Positions 48,544 to 59,300 of a stretch of DNA of 64,000 nt are shown here, in pieces (the stretch's first letter is position 1; every line of letters starts with the position of its first letter). The stretch spans positions 434,001 through 498,000 of the forward strand of contig NZ_VCPE01000002.1 of assembly GCF_005938105.1 (NCBI RefSeq), given 5' to 3'. The notes under the pieces were generated by a model. The model did not search any database. It was not told the DNA's origin and saw only the letters and a list, made by a program, of their open reading frames with translations. The translations under genes and the position numbers were made by a program. The stretch comes from Brucella haematophila. GTDB taxonomy: Bacteria; Pseudomonadota; Alphaproteobacteria; Rhizobiales; Rhizobiaceae.

Positions 48544-51318
48544 TTAAGCAGTAGTATCAAGTTCGATGTGATCGAGTATATTCGACCAAGTGTCACCGAT
48601 ATAATATTCGGCCTCCAAAGTCCCATGATCGTAACCCATGAATTGCTCATGGGTGAAGTGAATGGGGATATCGTTCTTTGAGTCGTAATCGACCTTCGCG
48701 ATTACCCCTTGACCAACATACGTGCCACCGAAACTGCCATCGTGATTGTTCATATACAGTATCAGATTGATGGTTTTACCAATGGCTCCACTCCACCAAT
48801 CCGCATAGGGGATAAGGACGTTGATTCCGTGGCCAATGCCATTGACGGTAATAATAGTGGCGTTGCCGTCAAACTTGGGCGCGGGTAGTACTCGACCGGG
48901 TTTGTTGTAGTCAGGATGGTTTTGTAATGTCGGACCAGACACGTCAGGGGAAAGTGTTCTACACATGTTAGTAACGCTGGATTGCGCATATACAGTCATA
49001 TAGGCCAGCTTGTTGCGATTCGCGGAACCGTCTGACGGATCTGGAGTCAGGTAGGTATAAGGGATAATTACACCATCACTAGCTTCTGACAGTAGTGCGA
49101 TTCTTATATGTTCCTGTGGTGCTTTGTTTGGTGGATAGCTTGCAACCCAGAACACGATCCTATCCTCTGGCGGCAAGAAGTTCGCTTCCGGAACTGATAG
49201 GCTGAAACCCGGATTGTCGATCGAGTAGTGGTCTGGGATAGTGATGGGGTTTGGGTCAGAACGGATAGGCTTAATGTTCTCGCTAATATCTCCGGTGTCG
49301 AATGTTGCTATGACAAACTGTGCTTCATGAGCCCCGATAAAGGGGTCATCCTCGGGTCCGACCGAGGCTATGCCCATAAATCGGAATTTGCTTCCAATCT
49401 TGAGAACACTGCGCCCATCGGGACCGGTTGTCGTAAAAACTTGTCCCTGCTTATTGACTGAGAGAGATTGGTACTGATCGTTGAAGTGGCCTAGACCGTA
49501 CACATTTGGCGTGACGTTCCAGATTATTGTTTTGTCAGCTTGGGGTTTTCCATTACGAATGTAGAGATAGGTTAGGGTCACAATCTGACTATCATCCCGC
49601 GGATCGATCTCATTGTCTGACGGGGGGTTATGGGCATAGTTCTTATCGAACAACAAAGAGACGTTTGGCGTATTCTGTTCGGCGATGAATGTCAGCGGGA
49701 CGATCGTGGGAACGCAATTGCTCGCTTCCGAGATGGATAGAGACGTGACGAGTGGCGAGAATGAACTAACCCAAATCGTTGCGATACCGTATCTATCGGT
49801 TACAGGATAAAAATCACTCACGGTAATCAGGTTATTCGGGGCGACAATGAGCTTGCGACCGACTAGAGGATTCCCATTGTAGTCCTTGAGGGACATTTTT
49901 AGGGCAGTCGTTGCTCTGGTCGGTAATGGGTCGTTTACGGTAGGCGAAACCTGGGTTACGACGTTCGCGGTTACCTTATAGACGGCGTTATAGGGTGCTC
50001 CGATTGATGGAGTGATGGTAACACTAAAGTTTTGCACGGTCCCTTGCGGAATGTCGACAAAGTTAACTGCACTTATCGCTAAGCCATTTTCATTCAGATT
50101 AGTTAGTGTTGGCAGAAAATATGCCGTACCGTCTCCTTTAATCGAGCCTTCCCAGGCAACAGAGAAGCCTTTTGGTGCATTACCGTTCTCATCATGTATG
50201 ATCACGTTGAACTGGCAGCTTTTCGCGGCTTCATAGATCGTGTCATCTGGCTGCGGACTGATAGAAGCAAAACGAGGCCCCCCCAGTTTAAAGACCGGGT
50301 AGTCTTGTTTGTACATTGGGTCGTCTTCCTCTCCGACGCTGCCCCCAGTCACATCCAGCCTAACTTCGTCACCCTGCCCATATGCAACGTATTTACAAAT
50401 GATTGTCGTCGTTGCTATGCCATCGTCATTGGTCAAACTGCTGGCCGGGGAAAGCTGTGCAATGTTATCCGCGAATGCAGCATTCGAAGCGGCCCAAGAG
50501 ATTTTCCAATCGCGGTACACGTCACCGTGTCCCCTAACGGTGAAAAATGCCTTTAATGGGTAGGCAAACCCGGGCTGCAGCACCGAACCATTAGGCGGCC
50601 AGAAATTTGCAACATAGGTTGCACCGTAACTTCCGGGTTTCAGGAAGCATGTTGATTGAAATTCTGCGAACCCGTTGGAGTAATTATGAATGTCAAGTTC
50701 ACAGTCATCGCGGTGGGTTGGTAATGTTACCAACGTTAAAAGACTATCTGTGGTTTGCACATTTATTTGATTGTCATTAGTCGGCGGTTTAGAAGTGAAA
50801 GTATTCACCACAGTCTTTCCAGAAAGAGGGTTTCCTGTTCCGTCGACACATAGAACGCGCAAATTTAAATCCCCTCCATAAAGCTCGGTGTAAATCGGCC
50901 AAAGCCCATTTGGGTCGTTCTGGGGGTAAATTGTCTGTAAAATGTTGTCTTTACTGATCGGCGGCGCAGCCTTTGGTGCACCGAACAGGCAGGTGAACTC
51001 GAGTCTTGAATCAGCTTCATCTTCTGGCCAGACAGCCAGACGAACCGACGCATTTGCGTTGGGATCTTCAAGATTTACCTGGATGCAATTAACGCCGTCA
51101 CCTTTGCTATCAACGGACGTCGTCTCATGGCGCAGCGTGGCTTCGCCTTCGACAAGCTGCCAAATGAGCTTTTTCCCGACCATTGGCTGGTGAAAGCTAT
51201 CCTTGTATGCAATGGCAAGATCGACGAATTCATTCACCGGAAATGCAAAACCGGAAGTCGGTGTGCTGGCCATGTAGTGCAGATTATTATTGTTTTGAGT
51301 GAGAATGAACTGTCTCAT
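48544..51318 (-). CDS. Large beta-rich, Ig-like repeat protein without signal peptide
   Basis: A 924-residue protein of unknown function. The start at 51318 is set by AGGAGAG seven bases upstream; there is no signal peptide or membrane helix. The sequence looks like about seven or eight Ig-like beta-sandwich domains of ~95-130 residues, recognisable by recurring D-x-x-G-N-P-x-x-G-K-x-x-x-W patterns: HQPMVGKKLIWQL, GNPLSGKTVV, GNAPKGFSVAWEG, GNPLVGRKLIV and GKPQADKTIIWNV. This resembles bacterial Ig (Big_1-type) domains of adhesins. The last ~90 residues (VLIPYADWWSGAIGKTINLIL onward) resemble modules in the 398-aa neighbour. Codon use and GC are lower than in the backbone. A role outside the cell is plausible, but the export route is unclear. 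Confidence 0.82.
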   Translation of the reverse strand: MRQFILTQNNNNLHYMASTPTSGFAFPVNEFVDLAIAYKDSFHQPMVGKKLIWQLVEGEATLRHETTSVDSKGDGVNCIQVNLEDPNANASVRLAVWPEDEADSRLEFTCLFGAPKAAPPISKDNILQTIYPQNDPNGLWPIYTELYGGDLNLRVLCVDGTGNPLSGKTVVNTFTSKPPTNDNQINVQTTDSLLTLVTLPTHRDDCELDIHNYSNGFAEFQSTCFLKPGSYGATYVANFWPPNGSVLQPGFAYPLKAFFTVRGHGDVYRDWKISWAASNAAFADNIAQLSPASSLTNDDGIATTTIICKYVAYGQGDEVRLDVTGGSVGEEDDPMYKQDYPVFKLGGPRFASISPQPDDTIYEAAKSCQFNVIIHDENGNAPKGFSVAWEGSIKGDGTAYFLPTLTNLNENGLAISAVNFVDIPQGTVQNFSVTITPSIGAPYNAVYKVTANVVTQVSPTVNDPLPTRATTALKMSLKDYNGNPLVGRKLIVAPNNLITVSDFYPVTDRYGIATIWVSSFSPLVTSLSISEASNCVPTIVPLTFIAEQNTPNVSLLFDKNYAHNPPSDNEIDPRDDSQIVTLTYLYIRNGKPQADKTIIWNVTPNVYGLGHFNDQYQSLSVNKQGQVFTTTGPDGRSVLKIGSKFRFMGIASVGPEDDPFIGAHEAQFVIATFDTGDISENIKPIRSDPNPITIPDHYSIDNPGFSLSVPEANFLPPEDRIVFWVASYPPNKAPQEHIRIALLSEASDGVIIPYTYLTPDPSDGSANRNKLAYMTVYAQSSVTNMCRTLSPDVSGPTLQNHPDYNKPGRVLPAPKFDGNATIITVNGIGHGINVLIPYADWWSGAIGKTINLILYMNNHDGSFGGTYVGQGVIAKVDYDSKNDIPIHFTHEQFMGYDHGTLEAEYYIGDTWSNILDHIELDTTA

Positions 51319-51712
51319 CCTGCTCTCCTGATTTTTAAACAAACGGGAAAACTTGCCAGCTCCACCCGAACTGGCAATTCAATTGGTTGTCGAGCGTTCT
51401 ATGGCTTTTGCCGAAGGTGCCTTTGTTTTCATTCATGGCAACGAATGGCACACTGATCTTTGTCGACCGGAGCTAAGATCAAGAGCAGGTAGGCGATCCA
51501 ATTCAACCCGATTGGATTTTGCTTTCCAGCACACGAAGTGAGTTTGAGATGCGCCCCTTTTTGGACGCAATGCTCATCAGATGTGTCTGTAGGATTATGA
51601 TAGCTCGCTCGTTGTGGGGGCAGAAAATCCGCCTGATCGGAGAACCTCTTTACGTATGCATGTTCCTATCCGTGCAGGCAGCTTCGGGCAGGATAAATGA
51701 TCGCTCTGAAGG
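51319..51712. other. Non-coding gap between the two Ig-like genes
   Basis: 394 bases without a supported gene. It contains an inverted repeat (51353-51377) close to the start of the 924-residue gene, and the end of the 398-residue gene's transcript. A separate promoter for the 924-residue gene is likely. Confidence 0.55.
51353..51377. promoter_or_regulatory. Inverted repeat upstream of the 924-residue gene
   Basis: TTGCCAG-N11-CTGGCAA is a perfect 7-base inverted repeat 35 bases before the start codon. It could be an operator or a 5'-leader hairpin. Confidence 0.4.
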
Positions 51713-52909
51713 TTATTCGCTATCGTCTGGGGCTGGGCCGACAGTGTTGAGAGATCCGTGATCCCAGTTTTGAGGCTTGGCAACGAAATTACCAGCGGCG
51801 TCCAACAAATTATAGTCGATGTAGAAAACACCGGCCTCGTAGCCCTGGTCTTCACCGCTGATACCATAATCTGCGAGATCTTTCGCTTGTATGGTCATCT
51901 TATACTTCTGTGCAACGGTGTTCGCTGGAATTTTTGGACTAACTATGCTTAAACGGTTTTGATGTTTCGCGTCGGTGCCCTGGTAGTAACCGTCCAGGGT
52001 AACGAGCAATTGGATCGCGCAGTTTGCCTCAAATGGGCCACTCGGTATGATCGGCAGATCGATATACACATCCGTATCTCTGGCTGGCGCATTGATATAA
52101 TGCACATTATTAAACAGAGAAGGATCAGAGCCGATAATGGTGCGATGCGGTGACTGCCCCGGCTTGTCGGTACTGGAGTTGACTACACCCAAGGTGAGCG
52201 GAAGTGCCGTTTCGCCGTTAATTGCGTTAAAGAGCATATAGGTGAAGGTGTTTTCTACGGCGTGATCATCATCCTGGCCCGCCTTCAGATATGTGGTAGG
52301 AACCTGAAAGCCTTCATCCAAGACGTTGTGGACTGTGTCAATCACACAACGTGAGGGGACGCCGGTTCTGCTGATCACCAGGGCAGCTGTTGCACCCGGT
52401 ACCGGATCATAGCTTTCATTAACCGACAGAGGCAGGTGGAAGGTAATAGTGTCTCGGTCCAGGGACACCGGAATGTTGTTCTTATCATCCAGGAAGGTCG
52501 TAAGCGGACCATAGATATCGTCCGCTTTGGCAGGGTCTACCCAGGCAACGAATTTGGGTAGGTTGGCTGGTTGGGTGCTCTGGTCAGTACCAATGTAGAT
52601 ACTGGGAGTTACGATGGCTTGTGCGTCCGACCAGATGTAGAATGTCAGCGTGCCCTGGGGGTTCGTTTTCACTTTATAGCCGAGTTTCTGGCTGCCCGGC
52701 ACAGCAGCTCCCTGAGCGTCCAGAACTTGAACCAGATCCGTATCAACGCGCACCGTGATGTCAACTGACGGAACTACTGCGCCGGTTGCGCTGCCGTCGC
52801 GGGTCTGTAGGTTGAATTTGATGACCCCCGATGTGTTATCCATGGGCTTGGTCGAGTCTGCCGGCGTCGCTAAAATATTCACGGCGTCGAGTTTGATTAT
52901 AGTAGCCAT
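51713..52909 (-). CDS. Ig-like/beta-rich protein without signal peptide, 398 aa
   Basis: A 398-residue protein of unknown function. The start MATIIKLDAVNIL at 52909 is preceded by AAGG. There is no signal peptide. The N-terminal ~125 residues look like a beta-sandwich domain (SVDITVRVD ... PGSQKLGYKVKTNPQGTLTFYIW). Two further modules (about residues 156-232 and 278-372) share the layout LP-x-G-x-x-x-x-L-V-I ... V/F-x-I-P ... Y with each other and with the C-terminus of the 924-residue protein. Both genes point the same way, 394 bases apart. The function is unknown; a structural or extracellular protein is the best guess. Confidence 0.82.
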   Translation of the reverse strand: MATIIKLDAVNILATPADSTKPMDNTSGVIKFNLQTRDGSATGAVVPSVDITVRVDTDLVQVLDAQGAAVPGSQKLGYKVKTNPQGTLTFYIWSDAQAIVTPSIYIGTDQSTQPANLPKFVAWVDPAKADDIYGPLTTFLDDKNNIPVSLDRDTITFHLPLSVNESYDPVPGATAALVISRTGVPSRCVIDTVHNVLDEGFQVPTTYLKAGQDDDHAVENTFTYMLFNAINGETALPLTLGVVNSSTDKPGQSPHRTIIGSDPSLFNNVHYINAPARDTDVYIDLPIIPSGPFEANCAIQLLVTLDGYYQGTDAKHQNRLSIVSPKIPANTVAQKYKMTIQAKDLADYGISGEDQGYEAGVFYIDYNLLDAAGNFVAKPQNWDHGSLNTVGPAPDDSE

Positions 52910-53347
52910 TGAATTTACCTTATGTTTGACAATGCGCAACAACAATGGATTTTTATGCGCCCCTCAACAACTGTCGGGACGGGCATGAAACTTGTTGATA
53001 CTGCCAGTTGCGCGTGTATTAGGCCCATCCATGGATGTTGCTGATGGTGCGTTTGCGTAGCAGTTTTTGATTTCCAGAACGCGTACCGTTCGGCATCACA
53101 CGATGCTTCAATCATCTTTTGGCAGCCTGTTGGTCAATCGCCAAAAGGGTATTTTAAAATATACTCTAATTATTTCTGAATATATAAACAAATAAATGCT
53201 AATTTAAATATCATAAATATGTAAATTATTCGCTGACCGAAATCAATACGTGTAATTCTACCAAATAAAGAATGGTGTTTTCTTATTACTTTAATTGATA
53301 TAAAGGAAGAGGGGATTATCCATCAATTTATAATTAGAGATTGCTAA
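52910..53347. other. Divergent AT-rich promoter region of the island
   Basis: 438 bases between the 398-residue gene and the autotransporter. The right half (53140-53340) is very AT-rich and includes the palindrome TATTTTAAAATA (53150-53161). AAGGAAGAGGGG at about 53303 is a possible distant ribosome-binding site. No gene is supported. Confidence 0.55.
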
Positions 53348-56300
53348 ATGATACTACTTCTGCGCACTCGGCGTTCAACGGGCGTGACTTTCAGTGCTAT
53401 ATTTCACCGAAAGAAACGGAACCTTCGTGCTGGCGTCGCACTGCCTGTCTCTCTTTTTTGGGGAGCATTGTTTGCGCTGCCGACCGTGCCTGCCTTTGCG
53501 CAAACAGTGGGGGGTGATGGCGGCACTCTCTATAACTATCCGGATACGATTGGCCAAGGCGGTGGACCAGGAGAGGATGGGGTGCCGGGGCACGTTCCCG
53601 CAGTTCAGAGTTTCCCGGGGCTTGGCGGTGGTGGTGGTGGTGCCGGAGGTGGAAAAGGGGCGGTTGGTGTCGTTGGAGATCCCCAAGGCGTTACTAGCGC
53701 GATCGGCGGTAACGGCGGAGATGGTGGCGATCATGGTTATGTTGTCAGTACGGTGATCCCGGGCGGTTATACCAATACTCAGTCGTGGAGTGGAACGTCT
53801 GGCACACGAGGACAGGACGGGACGGATTCGCAGGTTGTCGGGAAGTCGGCTGGCGGTGGTGGTGGTGGTGGCGCTGGCGGTTATGGCCTGGTAATCAGTA
53901 AGGGGCAGCCCGTCACCAATCAGGCAGCGCTTAACGGCGGTGATGGCGGTGATGGCGGTGATGGCGGGGTGGATACAAACCCAACCGCCACATCATACGT
54001 CTTTTCAGGAGCTGCCGGCAGTGGCGGCGGCGGCGGCATCGGGCTTTGGATGGATGACGATAATGTGTCCGTAATCAATGCGAGCACGATTACTGGCGGA
54101 GCTGGGGGAAAGGGCGGAGACACCAAGGCTCATAGTTATGCCGTTGGCACAACCGGCAATGGCGGCGCCGGGGGGGCTGGCATCTATGGCGCCGAGGATG
54201 ATGGGTCGGGCAATGATGTCGCGCGGCCTGGCTCAACGGTTGTGAATCAGGCGGCCGGCGTCATCACTGGCGGAAAAGGTGGTGCTGGCGGGAATACGGA
54301 TACAGCACAGCTTGTGTCAGGACTTTGGCTCGCCGATATTATAGGAGCCAACGGGGGTGCGGGTGGTGCTGGGATTTATGGTGTCTTCAGTGTGGATAAT
54401 CAGGGCGGTGTCATCACGGGTGGTGACGGCGCTAACGGCGGTGTGGGCAGCCAAGACACAGGTGTCCAAAATGGTCAAACACGTGAGGCAGCAGGTGGAG
54501 ATGGCGGCGCAGGTGTTTTCCTGGTTCTCCATGATGACGGGTCTGTGGCGACGGTCGACAACGCCGGCGCGATCACTGGCGGCAATGGAGGAAATGGAGG
54601 TGATGCCAAAACGACCGGAGCAATTGCCAAAGATCAGAGTGTTGGAGGGCATGGCGGCGCTGGCATTCAGGGGGATACAGGCGGTACTATTACCAATACT
54701 GGTAGTATCCACGGCGGCAACGGTGGCAATGGTGGCCATACGGCCGCGACAGGCGAGAATGACGGCGATGGCGGTGCTGCCGGTGATGGTATTTCGGGCA
54801 CCAATCTGACGGTCATCAATAGCGGCATGATTGCGCCGGGCATCGCGGGCAGCGCTGGCAGCGGTCAGAAAGGGGTCGGTGGTTATGCGATCCGTATGGA
54901 AGGCGGTCAGAGCACTCTGGAGCTTCATGCAGGTTCGGACATTCAGGGGAATGTTTTCGCCGACGAATTGGTAGATGCAGATACCGGAACCAGCACAGAC
55001 AGCAATATTTTCATTCTCGGTGGAGCGACGTCCAGTAAATTCGACAAAACGCTTTCCATGGGCAGAGACGGCACTGCTCAATATGAAGGCTTCTCAACCT
55101 TCATAAAAAATGGCGCGAGTACGTGGACGCTTGAAAACACCTATAATTTAAACTGGCAGATTCGCGGCGGTGTGCTGGAAATCGATGACCAGGGTGCTTT
55201 GGGCAGCGGCGTCACCATTGATACCGGTGATGGCGCCAGTAAAGGGTTCTTATCCTATAACCAGAACGGGACTACGCCGACAACATTCGGTGGCACGATT
55301 ATCGGTGACGGCGGTCTTCGCAAGGAAGGCACTGGCGAACTTGTGCTGACGGGCAACAATTCCTACAGCGGCGGCACCGAATTGAACGGGGGTGTGATTT
55401 CGGTGGATGACGACACTCGCCTCGGGAATCAGACCGGTGTTTTGAACTTCAACGGCGGAACACTGAAGATAATGGGCACGTCGATGACATCGACGGATCA
55501 CGCCATTACCTGGGGCAATAACGGTGGTGGTTTCGACATTGATAGTGTCGACAACACTTTTACCATTACAACTGATCTCGCCGGAAGTGGCTCACTGATC
55601 AAAGACGGCGCTGGAACGCTCGCTATGACGGGCCTGGATAGCTACGCCGGTATCGTGGCGATCAAGGGTGGCGTGTTGCAGATCGGCGATGGCCAGACGA
55701 GCGGAACATTGGGCACGGGGGCTTCTGTTGCGATTACCAGCGGTACATTGGCCTTCAATAGAAGTGACGATGTCCTTGTAATTAGCCAGGTGATTAGCGG
55801 CAATGGCGGTCTTGTGCAGGCGGGCGCCGGAACGACGACCCTAGTGGGCGACAACTCTTACCTCGGTGACACTGACATCCAGGCAGGGACTCTTCAGCTG
55901 GGTCAAAACGGAACGACGGGCGCACTGGATCCCAGAAGCACCATCCATATCTCAGCCAACGCAAAATTGGTCATCAGTCGCAGTGACATCGCCAGCCCCT
56001 TTAGTTTCGACAACTTGATCAACGGTGATGGCCAGGTCGTGATTAACGGGGATGGTCGAGTTACACTCACCAACACGGGTAGCAGCTACACTGGCGGCAC
56101 AAAGCTCGATGATGGTACACTTATCATCGGTTCCGACATGGTTCTCGGTTCTGGTGATCTGACATTGAACGGCGGCACGTTGCGGGTGGAATCTCCATTT
56201 ACAATGAACCGTGCCATCAATGTTCTGGCCCCGAACGGCAGGGTCAACATGCTCGATACAGCTCAGAACTTGACGTTCTCCGGAACCTTGACGGGGAGTA

Positions 56301-59300
56301 ATGCCTCAAGCTTTACCAAAATAGGCGCTGGTGATCTATGGTTCGATCAAGCGGCAACTGCGACGGGCTTTACAGGTACTGCCAACGTCGATGAAGGCGC
56401 TATGCGGGTTAGCAGCACGTTCGGCGGCAAGGTCAATGTCAACAGCGGCGGCGTGCTTGGCGGTACTGGTACGGTTGGCGACACGCATATTTCCGCTGGT
56501 GGAACGTTGGCCGGACTTTACGGCACGACGCTAAAGATCGAGGGGGGGCTGACGGTCGACAGAGATAGCGCCGTTCAAGTCAATATCGGCACATTGCCGT
56601 TCTCTACGGGTATGTTCAACGTTACCGGAAATCTTACACTCAAGGGAAAACTTGACGTTACCACTAGTGGAGTCGCAGCTCCTGGAATATATCGCATTTT
56701 TGACTATGATTCCAGTAAAACGAACGACTATGCCGATTTCACATTGGGTACGGTAGATGACGTTGCCGTTAGTTCCGATGACTGGAATATTGAGAAGACG
56801 AATCCTGGCCAGATCAACCTCGTCAATATGCAGGGAATGACGTTTGTTATTTGGGATGGCCAAAATATGGTTGATAGCAATCAAGTCCATGGCGGCGACG
56901 GAACCTGGAATGCTGCGGACACAAATTGGAAAGATTATGGGAGTCAATCGATCAATGGCAAATGGACGGATGGTTCCGTTGCTGTTTTCACGACAACCCC
57001 GGGAACCGTAAACATTGATAATCATGCGGCCGGTGTAAATGCATCGGGCTTGGTGTTTGAGACAAATGGCTACAAGATCACCGGTGATCCCATCACACTC
57101 GTTCAGGGCGAGAATGCAACAGCACCGTTTATACAGGTCGGGGTGAACAATAGGGCGGATGATATACCGACGGCCACAATAGGCACGGTTTTGCACGGAG
57201 CAAACGGTCTAACGAAGACCGGTAACGGCACTTTGATTTTGACAAAAAATGCCGATTATTCCGGTTCTACGATTGTATCAGCGGGCACGCTCCAATTGGG
57301 AGATGGCGGTACTTTGGGGGCGGTTAGTACGAATATAGAGCTGAAGGATGATGTCTTCGGTCATGGTACTTTGGTGTTCGACCGCTCGGACAACAGCAAT
57401 GTCTTCAATCATCAGATTACTGGCGGCGGTGATGTTATCCAGCGCGGTACGGGGATAACTATTCTCTCTGGAAACAATAGTTTTACTGGCGGTCTGACCA
57501 TCGAGCACGGTATCGTCCAGGCTGGCATTGCAGATACCGCATTCAGCGCGGGTCGCGTGAGGATTGAGAAAGATGGCACGCTTGATCTTCAGACATTCAA
57601 TGAAACCATCGGCGGTTTGGTTGGGAGCGACGATGGCAATGGCAAAATCGCACTTGGCGGCGGAACTCTGACGCTCAATCAGGACTTCAGCGACAGATTT
57701 TCCGGTGACATTTCGGGAACCGGCGGTCTTTGGAAAAATGGGACGGGTACTCTGACGCTTTCGGGCCAGAACGAGTATTCGGGTCTTACAACTGTCAATG
57801 TTGGCTCTCTCGTACAAGGCGCTCAGGGGGCTTTCAGTGATGCATCCGCTTACACTGTTGTTAACGGCGCGACGCTCGATCTGGGCGGCTTTGAAACCAA
57901 GATGCAGTCATTGAAGAATGGCGGCACAGTCAATTTCGGCGGCGCTGGCGGTATCCATCTGAATATCGCTGGAGACTATGCCGGTAACGGCGGCACGCTC
58001 GTGATGAACACCGAGTTGGGCGACGATAACTCCAATACGGACAGGATGAGCGTCGCTGGCAATACATCAGGGAACACGACCGTAGTGGTTAAAAACCGTG
58101 GCGGTCTCGGTGCTCAGACGGTGAATGGTATCGAACTGATCGATGTTAGCGGTAGCTCTGATGGTACATTCAATCTTCAAGGGGATTACACCACCAAGGA
58201 TGGTCAGCAAGCCATTCTGACATCGTCGGCCTATGCCTATACCCTACAAAAGGGGAGTGCGAGCGGTTCGAATGACGGTGATTGGTATTTGGTTAGCCAA
58301 AATACGCGAAGCACTCCTGATGGTCCGTCGCCGGATTGTGACGATCCGAATGGTTGCTCTAACAATCCAGACACGCCTTCACGGTTCAGCCCGGCAGCTC
58401 CGGTTTACACGTCCTATGCTGCTAGCATGCAGGCACTGAACCAGTTGCCGACATTGCAGCAGCGCCGCGGCGACCGTTACTTCGCCAAGAAGACATCGGC
58501 TCTCCGCGGTTCTTCGTCCGACGCTGGCGAGACGGATGATCGCGCCATTTGGGCACGTATCGAAGGTGCGCATAATCGTTTGGAACCGAACACGACTGCC
58601 GGGCGTGTTCAGCAGGATGTCAACACTGTCATCATGCAGGCAGGTGTCGATGGACAGTTCTACGAGGATGAGAATGGTCGATTGATTGCAGGCATTACCG
58701 GCCAATACGGAAATGGCCGCGCCAAAACGTCCAGCGAATTCGATGACTCCCTTGGCGGCGGTCAGTTGAACACGCAGGGCTGGGGTCTGGGTGGAACGAT
58801 CACCTGGTATGGCAATGACGGCTTTTATGTCGATGGACAGGCTCAGGCCACCTGGTACAAGACCGATCTCAGCTTTGGTGGTGGCAACAAAGGGCTGTCG
58901 AATGACAATAACGGCTTCGGCTATGCGCTCAGCATGGAAAGCGGAAAGCGTTTCGATCTCGATGAGCATTGGTCGCTGACGCCGCAGGCACAACTGATGT
59001 TCTCGTCAGTCGATTTCGATACGTTCTCGGATAGCTATGGTGCCACTGTCAGCAACCGTGATGGCAACAGCCTCAACGGTCGTCTTGGTCTTGCCGCCAA
59101 CTATGCCGATAGCTGGCAAGGAGCGGATGGTCGCGCAGTGAACGCCAATGTCTATGGCATCGCCAACCTCTATCAGGAGTTCCTCGGCGGTACGAGCATC
59201 AACTATGGCGGAACTCGGATGAAGGCTGATCAGGATCGCACTTGGGCGGGCGTCGGTTTCGGTGGCACCTATGCGTGGTCGGACGATAAGTATTCGATCT

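Noticed and set aside
48342-48650. A 102-residue frame in the AT-rich region, minus strand
   Set aside because: It overlaps the end of the 924-residue gene in another frame and lies largely in AT-rich sequence with no ribosome-binding site.
51595-51867. A 90-residue minus-strand frame overlapping the 3' end of the 398-residue gene
   Set aside because: Different frame over a supported gene with no independent evidence.
53501-54900. Repetitive GGTGGC-rich DNA that could be mistaken for a CRISPR or minisatellite array
   Set aside because: It lies inside one long frame and the repetition is explained by GGxGG protein motifs; there are no spacers.
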